Of a stretch of DNA of 9,065 nucleotides, positions 1 to 6,560 are shown piece after piece (the stretch's first letter is position 1; the number at the start of each line of letters is the position of its first letter). The DNA is taken from assembly GCA_002306975.1 (NCBI GenBank), contig DBTI01000221.1, positions 1 through 9,065 of the forward strand, in the 5' to 3' direction. Source of the stretch: Ruminococcaceae bacterium UBA1320. Lineage in GTDB: Bacteria; Bacillota; Clostridia; Oscillospirales; Ethanoligenentaceae. Under the pieces are notes generated by a model. The model worked only from the letters and a program-made list of their open reading frames with translations. It made no database searches and was not told the origin of the DNA. Made by a program: the position numbers and the translations under genes.

Positions 1-1287
1 CACGCCGCTCAGGACAAGGCGACCCGCCTGAACAAAACTGCGGCCGATCGAGGCGAAAAATGGCTGAAAAGATACGGCGGCAAAATATCCGCCGAATGGG
101 TTATACCGAAAATCTGGCAGATCCTTGACGAAGATCCTGATTTATACGCGCATATGGACAGGTTTATGGAAGCCGCCGACTTTATCGTTTGGCAGTTGAC
201 CGGGAAAGAAACAAGGAATACCTGCACTGCGGGTTATAAAGCGATATGGAATAAAAGCGAGGGCTATCCTTCGGACGATTTTTTTGGCGCGCTCGACAGC
301 CGGCTTACCCATGTTGTTGACGAAAAACTTTCCCGCAACCTTCTGCCGCTTGGCGAAAAAGCAGGTGGAATCAGCAAATACGCCGCGGAGCTTACAGGGC
401 TTGTTGAGGGAACGGCGGTTGCCGCCGGCAATGTAGACGCTCACGTAACCGTCGCTGCGGTAAATATGAGTAGAGCGGGCCAAATGCTGATGATAATCGG
501 CACATCCACCTGCCATATCATGCTTGGCGACAGTGAAAAAATTGTGCCCGGCATGTGCGGTGTGGTTGAAGACGGAGCTTTGCCTGGCTTCTTCGGGTAT
601 GAAGCGGGGCAGTCCTGCGTCGGAGACCATTTCGCGTGGTTTATGAAGAACTGCGTTCCGGTTGATTATTTAAACGAAGCAAAGGCTAAAGGGATTAACA
701 TTTATAAGTTTTTGAGTGACAAAGCAGAGGCATTAAAAGTTGGTGAAAGCGGGCTTGTCGCGCTTGACTGGTGGAACGGGAACCGTTCGGTGCTTGTTGA
801 TACCGACCTGACCGGAATGATAGTCGGCATGACCCTGCGGACAAAGCCGGAGGATATCTACCGCGCCCTTATCGAGGCAACCGCCTATGGAATGCGGATG
901 ATCGTCGAAACCTTCAGAGAAAACGGTGTGCCGGTAACCGAACTTTTCGCTGCCGGCGGCATAGCTGAGAAAGATCCGTTTACGATGCAGATATATTCCG
1001 ATGTTCTTAACATGCCGATTAAAATTTCAGGTTCTTTGCAGGCTCCCGCTCTTGGCAGCGCAATCTATGGTGCTGTCGCCGCGGGCAAAGGCAAGGGTGG
1101 TTACGACAACGTGTTTGAAGCCTCCGCGGTTATGGGAAAGCTTGCGGACACTGTCTATATGCCAAACATGGCAAACGCGGAAATTTATGATAAGCTTTAT
1201 GACGAATACAGCCTGCTATACGACTATTTTGGCCGTGGCCCTAACGACGTAATGAAAAGGCTCAAGAAAATTTTCCAGGGAACATAA
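1..1287 (+). CDS. araB: L-ribulokinase, 5' end outside window
   Basis: FGGY-family kinase that phosphorylates L-ribulose to L-ribulose 5-phosphate with ATP in the cytoplasm, a step of L-arabinose catabolism. The frame is open from base 1, so the Met at 154 is internal: the preceding 51 codons already read as ribulokinase (AAQDKATRLNKTAADRGEKW, then YGGKIS.EWVIPKIWQI). 428 residues are visible against about 560 for the family, so roughly 130 N-terminal residues, including the first sugar-binding part, lie upstream. Visible landmarks by fragment residue are GNVDAH with the expected catalytic Asp at 146, GTSTCH at 167-172, the AraB-typical GLVALDWWNGNRS, and the ATP-side GG motif at 319-320 (AAGGIAEKDPFTMQ). 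The TAA stop overlaps the araA ribosome binding site, so the two genes are probably translated from one message. The gene order B-A-D matches the enterobacterial order. Identification is firm; the promoter and any regulator are outside the window. Confidence 0.96.
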   Translation, partial: HAAQDKATRLNKTAADRGEKWLKRYGGKISAEWVIPKIWQILDEDPDLYAHMDRFMEAADFIVWQLTGKETRNTCTAGYKAIWNKSEGYPSDDFFGALDSRLTHVVDEKLSRNLLPLGEKAGGISKYAAELTGLVEGTAVAAGNVDAHVTVAAVNMSRAGQMLMIIGTSTCHIMLGDSEKIVPGMCGVVEDGALPGFFGYEAGQSCVGDHFAWFMKNCVPVDYLNEAKAKGINIYKFLSDKAEALKVGESGLVALDWWNGNRSVLVDTDLTGMIVGMTLRTKPEDIYRALIEATAYGMRMIVETFRENGVPVTELFAAGGIAEKDPFTMQIYSDVLNMPIKISGSLQAPALGSAIYGAVAAGKGKGGYDNVFEASAVMGKLADTVYMPNMANAEIYDKLYDEYSLLYDYFGRGPNDVMKRLKKIFQGT

Positions 1288-1292
1288 GGAGG
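1286..1292 (+). promoter_or_regulatory. araA ribosome binding site supporting GTG start
   Basis: AAGGAGG lies 6 bases before GTG 1299 and shares its first bases with the araB stop codon TAA (1285-1287). A perfect anti-16S match at this distance supports the GTG start and suggests that araA translation is coupled to araB. Confidence 0.9.
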
Positions 1293-1298
1293 ATTATT

Positions 1299-2777
1299 GT
1301 GCTTAAAGGTTATAAGTTTTGGTTTATAACCGGCAGTCAGAACCTTTATGGTGAAGATACACTCCGCAGCGCTGCGGAGGATTCAAAAAAAATAGCCGCC
1401 AGGCTTGAAAGCGCGCTCCCATGCTCTGTTGTTTTCAAACCGGTGGTTACCACTCCGGACGAGATAACAAAAATATGCGTCGAAGCAAACAGCGATGAGA
1501 ACTGCGCTGGGATTATCACATGGATGCATACCTTTTCACCGTCAAAAATGTGGATAAACGGCTTGAATATTCTAAAGAAACCGCTTTTACATTTGCACAC
1601 ACAGTTTAACAGAGATATTCCGTGGAACTCGATAGATATGGATTATATGAACCTCAACCAGTCGGCGCATGGCGACAGGGAACATGGGTTTATCGGCGCC
1701 CGCCTGCGGTTATCACGCAAGGTTGTTGCCGGTCACTGGGATTCTGAAGAAACGATAAGCCGGATCGACGTTTGGATGAGGGCGGCAGTGGGTGCTTGTG
1801 AGAGCAGGCGCATCAAGGTTGCCCGCCTTGGCGACAATATGCGCGAGGTTGCCGTCACCGAAGGCGATAAGATTCAGGCGCAGATCAAACTTGGCTGGTC
1901 TGTCAACGGATATGGCATATCGGAATTTGTAAAGCTTGCTGACTCTGTCTCAGACGCCGAAACCGACAGCCTTTTAAAGGAATACGGCGAAGAATATATG
2001 ATGAACACCGAGAATACCGCAAGCGTAAGGGAACAGGCGAAGTATGAAATCGCCCTCAAACGTTTTCTTTCACAGGGCGGGTTCGGCGCTTTTACCGATA
2101 CGTTTGAAGACCTCGTGGGGCTGCGGCAACTGCCGGGTCTTGCATCTCAGCGCATAATGGCGGCGGGCTATGGCTTTGGACCGGAGGGTGACTGGAAAAC
2201 AGCCGCGCTTATCCGTATTTTCAAATTGATGACGCAGGACAAAACCGGCGGTACATCGTTGATGGAAGACTATACTTATCACATGGAGCCGGGGAAAGAA
2301 GCAATTCTGGGGGCTCACATGCTGGAGGTTTGCCCGTCGATTGCGGCAGGAAAACCGCGCATAGAGGTGCACCCGCTTGGCATAGGCGGAAAAGAAGACC
2401 CTGCCCGCCTTGTTTTTGACGGCAAAGAGGGCGGCGCTGTCTGTGCTTCGCTTATCGACATGGGCGGCCGATTCAGGTTAATTGCCGCGCAGGTTGAGGC
2501 TGTTACGCCTTACCGCGACATGCCGCTGCTTCCGGTGGCAAGGGCAATGTGGAAACCGCTTCCCGATTTCACAACAGGCGTCGAAAGCTGGATATACGCA
2601 GGCGGCGCGCATCATACCGCGTTTACTTACGACCTGACTGTCGATCATTTGAGGGATTTTGCCGAAATTATGGGCATTGAATTTGTTCCGATAGACAAGG
2701 GTACCACCATTGAATCATTAAGGCACGAGCTTGCGGTAAACGATATCATGTGGAATCTTAAGGAACTTATTCACTGA
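1299..2777 (+). CDS. araA: L-arabinose isomerase
   Basis: Converts L-arabinose to L-ribulose, the first step of the pathway, using a divalent metal (usually Mn2+) in the cytoplasm. The 492-residue length is normal for the family (about 495-500). The N-terminus (LKGYKFWFITGSQNLYGED) is the family start, so GTG 1299 is chosen, backed by AAGGAGG at 1286-1292. The four residues that bind metal and drive the hydride shift in the E. coli enzyme (E306, E333, H350, H450) correspond here to E296 in GPEGDWKTAAL, E323 in LMEDYTYHME, H340 in GAHMLEVCPS and H439 in GGAHHT, with nearly identical spacing. The gene starts 11 bases after araB ends and ends 31 bases before araD. Nothing suggests truncation or altered specificity, although AraA enzymes commonly also act on D-galactose. 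Confidence 0.97.
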   Translation: MLKGYKFWFITGSQNLYGEDTLRSAAEDSKKIAARLESALPCSVVFKPVVTTPDEITKICVEANSDENCAGIITWMHTFSPSKMWINGLNILKKPLLHLHTQFNRDIPWNSIDMDYMNLNQSAHGDREHGFIGARLRLSRKVVAGHWDSEETISRIDVWMRAAVGACESRRIKVARLGDNMREVAVTEGDKIQAQIKLGWSVNGYGISEFVKLADSVSDAETDSLLKEYGEEYMMNTENTASVREQAKYEIALKRFLSQGGFGAFTDTFEDLVGLRQLPGLASQRIMAAGYGFGPEGDWKTAALIRIFKLMTQDKTGGTSLMEDYTYHMEPGKEAILGAHMLEVCPSIAAGKPRIEVHPLGIGGKEDPARLVFDGKEGGAVCASLIDMGGRFRLIAAQVEAVTPYRDMPLLPVARAMWKPLPDFTTGVESWIYAGGAHHTAFTYDLTVDHLRDFAEIMGIEFVPIDKGTTIESLRHELAVNDIMWNLKELIH

Positions 2778-2792
2778 TTAAACGCGAAAAAC

Positions 2793-2800
2793 AAGGAAGG
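2793..2800 (+). promoter_or_regulatory. araD ribosome binding site
   Basis: AAGGAAGG lies 8 bases before ATG 2809 in the short araA-araD gap. No promoter-like or terminator-like signal is visible in that gap, which agrees with araBAD being one transcript. Confidence 0.75.
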
Positions 2801-2808
2801 TATTTTTA

Positions 2809-3507
2809 ATGCTTGAACAATTAAAACAGCAGGTATACGAAGCCAATATGCTGCTTCCGAAATATAATCTTGTGGTAATGACATGGGGCAATGTCAGCGG
2901 AATCGACCGTGAAAGCGGTCTTGTCGTGATAAAGCCGTCCGGTGTTGAATACAGCAAGCTTAGGCCAAATATGATGACAGTCGTCGATTTAGACGGCAAT
3001 ATAGTGGAGGGCGACTTAAGACCGTCATCGGATACGCCCACACATATTGAACTTTACAAGGCTTTTAAGACTATCGGCGGCGTAACCCACACTCATTCGA
3101 GCAAGGCGACAGCCTGGGCGCAGGCGGGAAAAGGCATTCCCGCGTTTGGAACAACACATGCCGATAACTTTGACGGAGAGATACCTTGCACGCGCAAAAT
3201 GACACAAAAAGAGATAGTCACCGAATATGAAAAGAATACAGGGCTTGTAATTATCGAAACCCTGTCCGGGAAAAATCCTGAACGCATGCCGGCTGTTCTT
3301 GTCCATTCACACGGTCCGTTCACGTGGGGCAAAGACGCGGTACAGTCCGTTGAAGAATCACTTGTGCTTGAAAATGTAGCTATGCTCGCACTTGACAAGG
3401 TTTTATTGAATAATATTTCCGGCAGTTGCTATAACCCCATGCAGGAGGAACTTTTGAGAAAACATTTTGACCGCAAACACGGGCCAAACGCCTATTACGG
3501 TCAATAG
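2809..3507 (+). CDS. araD: L-ribulose-5-phosphate 4-epimerase
   Basis: Class II aldolase/adducin-fold zinc enzyme that epimerises L-ribulose 5-phosphate to D-xylulose 5-phosphate, the exit to the pentose phosphate pathway. The 232 residues match the usual length (about 230). The zinc-binding histidines of the E. coli enzyme (H95, H97, H171) correspond to H94 and H96 in GGVTHTHS and H168 in VLVHSHGPF. The catalytic Asp and Tyr (E. coli D120 and Y229) correspond to D119 in TTHADNF and Y229 in the C-terminal NAYYGQ. D75 in RPSSDTPTH matches D76. The N-terminal TWGNVSG and KPSGVEY are the substrate phosphate-binding segments. This is the last araBAD gene, with ATG 2809 after AAGGAAGG. A fuculose-phosphate aldolase is the nearest alternative in the superfamily, but the C-terminal YYGQ, the length and the context all favour AraD. 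Confidence 0.96.
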   Translation: MLEQLKQQVYEANMLLPKYNLVVMTWGNVSGIDRESGLVVIKPSGVEYSKLRPNMMTVVDLDGNIVEGDLRPSSDTPTHIELYKAFKTIGGVTHTHSSKATAWAQAGKGIPAFGTTHADNFDGEIPCTRKMTQKEIVTEYEKNTGLVIIETLSGKNPERMPAVLVHSHGPFTWGKDAVQSVEESLVLENVAMLALDKVLLNNISGSCYNPMQEELLRKHFDRKHGPNAYYGQ

Positions 3508-3617
3508 TTTATCCTGATATCAAAAAATGGGATCAGTTTATTATGAAATGAAGGCAGATTTAGATTTACGACTTATATGCTGTGCTTTTAGCACGCCCGA
3601 AAGGAGTAGGACTTAAT
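3508..3617 (+). other. araD-hydrolase intergenic gap with two weak hairpins
   Basis: The gap has no coding sequence that looks real. It holds a 5-bp stem (CTGAT 3514-3518 with ATCAG 3532-3536, 13-base loop, then a short T-rich stretch) and a small hairpin GTGCT-TTT-AGCAC at 3582-3594. The first could be a leaky terminator or an RNA processing site, which would lower expression of the hydrolase relative to araBAD. No convincing -35/-10 pair precedes the hydrolase gene. Read-through from araBAD is therefore the simpler reading. Confidence 0.35.
3600..3606 (+). promoter_or_regulatory. ribosome binding site deciding ATG 3618 start
   Basis: AAAGGAG lies 11 bases before ATG 3618. It lies downstream of the alternative GTG 3582 in the same frame, and that GTG is itself inside a small hairpin with no ribosome binding site before it. 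The ATG is therefore the better start. Confidence 0.75.
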
Positions 3618-5759
3618 ATGAATGCAGATGTAAAGTTGTTAGAGCAAGGGCGCAGAACATTAAGAACATTGCCGCATTCTGTGCTGTTAGGCCCAACAGG
3701 CGCCAGACTATGGGCTGATTGCCTTGATGTGAAGCCGGGTTTTTCCGGAACGCTTGATTTCATACACAAGGTAAATATCCCGCTGCTTTTTTCCATAAGT
3801 TGTGATTCGGTTGATTCGTTTGAACCCGCAAGCTTCAAATGGTACCCAAGCTATCTTAATATGAGGTTTTCGAACGGCAGCATTGAGTTTTCTGAAAATA
3901 AATTTATTGCGTGGAATGATTGTGCTGTTTCATGCATGCACTGGAAAAACAAAAGCAAACACAAGGTAAAGCTAAAGCTTGAATTGCCTGATTATATGAG
4001 CCCATATAACGATAAAGGCACCTTCGAGGGCGCTATTCATTCACAGGAACATAATTATGATATAAAAGTAGTCGTGAGTGCGGAAGAGGTTTGGAAGAGC
4101 CGTGAAATAATCTTAAAACCCGGCGAGAAGTGCAAATTTAAGATAGCCGCCGCTTTAAGCGTTTACGGAGCGGATTCGACTGCTGCTTTACAGGATAAGG
4201 CTAATAGCTATGCGTCGGACAGCTCCGAAAATTATGAGACATTAAGCCGGCAGGTTGAAGAATATGACGAATGGTTTAATCAAGCGCCGGTTTTTCACTC
4301 AAGTGACCCAATTATCAATAAAACATGGGCGTACAGATGGTTTATCCTCAGGCATAACCTTGCCTGCCCCGGAATAGGAAATTTAAAGCACATTTTCTTT
4401 TATGAAGGCCGCTCGCACAAAATGGGCAAAGAACCCTTCAATCCGACTGGATGGGAATTCAGCAAAATGATTCCCCTCTCATCCCCTTTGCAGATTATGG
4501 ATGTCAGATGGCATGCCAGGGGCAAGGAAATAAGCAGCGGAATGCTTAAAAACCTGATTGCCGGTCAGGATAAAGACGGTCTTTATCACTGCATGTTTGT
4601 CGACAATTCTCTTGCGTCCTATGCAAATTTTATCGGTTGGGCGTGTTATCAGCTTTTCCTTGTCACAAGGGATAAAACGATATTGGAGTATGTACTCCCC
4701 TCATTAAAAAAACAGGTTAAAGGATGGGGCAAGGTTTTTGGAAACAGCGAGGATCATTTGTTGACGGATACTGTTCATCAGCTTACAGGCAAGGAATACC
4801 AGCCAAGCTACTGGTATTTCAGCGGATATCCAGACGACTGTATGGATAAGACTGGTTATACTCCATTAAAGAGGGTCGACAGGGCGATTTATTATTATCT
4901 CAATGCGTTGGGTGTCGGACTATTGTGTAAGCAGGCTGAAGACGGAGATGCACAAAAATTTCTTGACATTGCGGATAAGATAAGCAAAGATGTTCTTAGT
5001 CTGATGTGGGATGAAAAAACAAACTTTTTTTATGATTTACACTATGAGACAAACGAAAAAGCAATGGTAAAAAACGTAGTGGGAATATATCCTTATTGGG
5101 CGGGAATAACTGATCCGGCTCATAAAAAGGGACTTGCCACCTTCTTTTCTCCTGAATTTGATACGCAGTGTCCTTTCCCATCGGTTTCAACAGACTGCCC
5201 GGTATATCAGTATGAAGGTTCATGGAAAGGAAATTTCTTTAAAGGCAGAAACGGCTGCATGTGGAACGGCCCGACATGGCCGTATACAAACAGCATTGCG
5301 CTTGACGCCATCGCTCAGCAGAGCAAACGATCAGCCCATGCTTTTGATGACAAGTTCAAAACCATCTTCCGTAAATTTTCCATGCTTCATTATCAGGGCA
5401 GCGATTTGTCAAAACCGTATCTTGTTGAGCACTACAACAGCAAAACCGGTGAACTGTTAAGCGATGAGGTAGAGTACAATCATTCTTATTACATTGACCT
5501 TGTGATTAAGCATGTCGCGGGTCTTGAGGTTGAAGATAATAGAATCACATTGGATCCTATCAATATGGGGCTTGACTATTTTGATCTTGATAATATAAAA
5601 ATCGGTGATAAAAAGGTTCGCGTCACTTACAAAAAACGTGACGTGGAGGTGCAGTTAAAAGATTTGGCTGATGGCTATAACCTTTATATAGACAACAAGT
5701 TGGAACTGCACAATGATCTACTTACAAAAATGGTTTATGAGTTATCTTTTACAGATTGA
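3618..5759 (+). CDS. intracellular (alpha/alpha)6 glycoside hydrolase, GH63/MGH1-like
   Basis: A 713-residue putative glycosidase; the exact family and substrate are not known to me. Residues about 1-200 look like a beta-sandwich domain (GPTGARLW, then alternating short strands). Residues about 230-635 are helical with marks of the GH63/mannosylglycerate-hydrolase-like toroid: FFYEGR (E263), GWEFSKM (W279, E280), RWHARG (297-302), GQDKDGLYH (D318, D320), YPDDCMD (D406, D407, D410) before a helix rich in YYY, and WNGPTWPY (549-556). EHYN...TGE (604-612) and YNHSYYIDLVIKHVAGLE follow. The last ~75 residues (DPINMGLDYFDLDN...) form the small C-terminal beta domain common in such enzymes. I infer an acidic residue near 406-410 as general acid and E604 or E619 as base. 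There is no signal peptide, so the enzyme is cytoplasmic. Lying 110 bases after araD, it may release L-arabinose from imported oligosaccharides. GH142-like or another uncharacterised family is equally possible. Confidence 0.75.
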   Translation: MNADVKLLEQGRRTLRTLPHSVLLGPTGARLWADCLDVKPGFSGTLDFIHKVNIPLLFSISCDSVDSFEPASFKWYPSYLNMRFSNGSIEFSENKFIAWNDCAVSCMHWKNKSKHKVKLKLELPDYMSPYNDKGTFEGAIHSQEHNYDIKVVVSAEEVWKSREIILKPGEKCKFKIAAALSVYGADSTAALQDKANSYASDSSENYETLSRQVEEYDEWFNQAPVFHSSDPIINKTWAYRWFILRHNLACPGIGNLKHIFFYEGRSHKMGKEPFNPTGWEFSKMIPLSSPLQIMDVRWHARGKEISSGMLKNLIAGQDKDGLYHCMFVDNSLASYANFIGWACYQLFLVTRDKTILEYVLPSLKKQVKGWGKVFGNSEDHLLTDTVHQLTGKEYQPSYWYFSGYPDDCMDKTGYTPLKRVDRAIYYYLNALGVGLLCKQAEDGDAQKFLDIADKISKDVLSLMWDEKTNFFYDLHYETNEKAMVKNVVGIYPYWAGITDPAHKKGLATFFSPEFDTQCPFPSVSTDCPVYQYEGSWKGNFFKGRNGCMWNGPTWPYTNSIALDAIAQQSKRSAHAFDDKFKTIFRKFSMLHYQGSDLSKPYLVEHYNSKTGELLSDEVEYNHSYYIDLVIKHVAGLEVEDNRITLDPINMGLDYFDLDNIKIGDKKVRVTYKKRDVEVQLKDLADGYNLYIDNKLELHNDLLTKMVYELSFTD

Positions 5760-5842
5760 GCTTAAAGCTCATCTATACTAAATATCTAATGTTTCCCCAT
5801 TTATAATATTGTGCACCCTTAATTTTTTATATTACTTCGATA

Positions 5843-5868
5843 GTAGGGACGATGACAACAGTCCCTAC
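5843..5868. repeat. perfect 8-bp inverted repeat (stem-loop)
   Basis: GTAGGGAC at 5843-5850 is the exact reverse complement of GTCCCTAC at 5861-5868, with a 10-base loop GATGACAACA. It sits 4 bases upstream of the terminator stem. There is no T-tract directly after it, so it is not itself an ordinary terminator. It resembles the GTAGGG-type palindromic intergenic repeats of clostridial genomes, or it may protect the 3' end of the hydrolase message. Confidence 0.7.
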
Positions 5869-5872
5869 AAAT

Positions 5873-5903
5873 AAAAAAGCAGGCTTTAAAAGCCTGCTTT
5901 TTT
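5873..5903. terminator. bidirectional rho-independent terminator
   Basis: A 13-bp perfect stem: six A then GCAGGCT, loop TTAAA, AGCCTGC then six T. With an A-tract on one side and a T-tract on the other it works as a terminator in both directions. It would end the araBAD/hydrolase message from the left and the CPBP-tadA message from the right. Confidence 0.93.
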
Positions 5904-6074
5904 ATGCTCTATTTTAAAGGCCTTAGCCAAAAAAACTGGTTGGATTTAAAAGGCGTAGGGATAAAAACATTGAGGAGAATAGTGATAACACAGAAATCTA
6001 TGTTGAAGCGCCAATAGAACCTCATGTTTGCCGGAATTTCGGCGTTGCAACGGTAAAGGTACACAAATATTTTA

Positions 6075-6554
6075 TTATTTGCGGCAAGAACCGGAACGCA
6101 AACCGGAAAAGAATTGTTTGAGTAAATCTGCACATTGATCTTGAAGCACGCCGCCGATTACATTTGGCGTATGGTTAAAAGGGTAAGTGAAAAGGTTGAG
6201 TACCGAACCGCAGACACCTGCTTTTGGGTCACGCGCGCCAAAGATCACAGTAGAAATTCGTGCGTTGATAATAGCTCCGGCGCACATCGGGCAGGGTTCA
6301 AGGGTTACATATAGTTCGCAGCCCTCAAGCCTCCAGCTTGATAAAGCTTTGCACGCATTGTTTATCGCGTCGATTTCCGCATGTAAAAGAGCGTTTTTGC
6401 AGCCTTCACGCCTGTTATGACCAAAGGATATAATTTCACTGTCGCGGCACACAACCGCCCCTATCGGCACCTCACGCTCGCGTGAAGCGACATTTGCCTG
6501 GGCAATTGCCAAACGCATCATGGATTCTCTGTATAATTCAAGTTTATTGCTCAT
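6075..6554 (-). CDS. tadA: tRNA adenosine(34) deaminase
   Basis: Zinc-dependent deaminase that converts adenosine to inosine at the wobble position of tRNA-Arg(ACG), allowing it to read CGU, CGC and CGA. The 159 residues fit the family. The cytidine/deoxycytidylate deaminase motifs are complete: H58-A-E60 (zinc ligand His and the proton-shuttling Glu) and P87-C88-P-M-C91 (two zinc-binding Cys) in TLEPCPMCAGAI. EVPIGAVV at 28-35 and FGARDPKAG at 105-113 are TadA-typical, so a guanine or cytidine deaminase is unlikely. The start at 6554 is only 6 bases after the stop of the CPBP gene, with a weak GTGAG-like ribosome binding site overlapping that stop. Expression probably depends on the upstream gene by read-through and translational coupling. 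tadA is usually essential, so its placement behind a membrane protease and an operator-like promoter is notable. Confidence 0.96.
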   Translation of the reverse strand: MSNKLELYRESMMRLAIAQANVASREREVPIGAVVCRDSEIISFGHNRREGCKNALLHAEIDAINNACKALSSWRLEGCELYVTLEPCPMCAGAIINARISTVIFGARDPKAGVCGSVLNLFTYPFNHTPNVIGGVLQDQCADLLKQFFSGLRSGSCRK

Positions 6555-6560
6555 AATTAC

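Larger units (their letters stand above)
5760..6074. other. convergent intergenic region (hydrolase / tadA)
   Basis: About 315 bases between the stop of the + strand hydrolase and the stop of the - strand tadA. The first part is AT-rich with a small dyad around the hydrolase stop codon (GAGC-TTAAA-GCTC, 5758-5770). A GC-rich stem-loop and a bidirectional terminator follow and are listed separately. The part between the terminator and tadA (5904-6074) would form a 3' untranslated tail of about 170 bases for the tadA message. It shows no convincing ORF. It also lacks the GGAAGCA/AGCAG core of the small SRP RNA, which often follows tadA in Firmicutes. Confidence 0.7.

Noticed and set aside
154..156. 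ATG 154 as the araB start
   Set aside because: The 51 upstream codons are open and clearly ribulokinase-like; the gene simply enters from the left edge.
142..630. 162-codon open frame on the - strand inside araB
   Set aside because: It lies fully opposite a clear ribulokinase reading frame and its translation shows no family-like pattern; it is a shadow of araB codon use.
1405..1420. cre-like catabolite repression site (TGAAAGCG...) in araA
   Set aside because: It departs from the TGWNANCGNTNWCA consensus at a fixed position and lies within coding sequence.
3582..3617. Earlier GTG start of the glycoside hydrolase at 3582
   Set aside because: There is no ribosome binding site before it, the GTG sits in a small hairpin, and a good AAAGGAG stands in front of ATG 3618.
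5904..6017. 37-codon + strand ORF after the terminator
   Set aside because: Its start codon is next to the terminator T-tract, it has no ribosome binding site, and its product is not recognisable.
5904..6074. Small SRP RNA (ffs/scr) near tadA
   Set aside because: Neither strand contains the conserved GGAAGCAG / GGGAGCAG loop sequences.
5909..6133. 74-codon - strand ORF overlapping the tadA end
   Set aside because: It overlaps tadA out of frame, has no ribosome binding site and shows no family resemblance.
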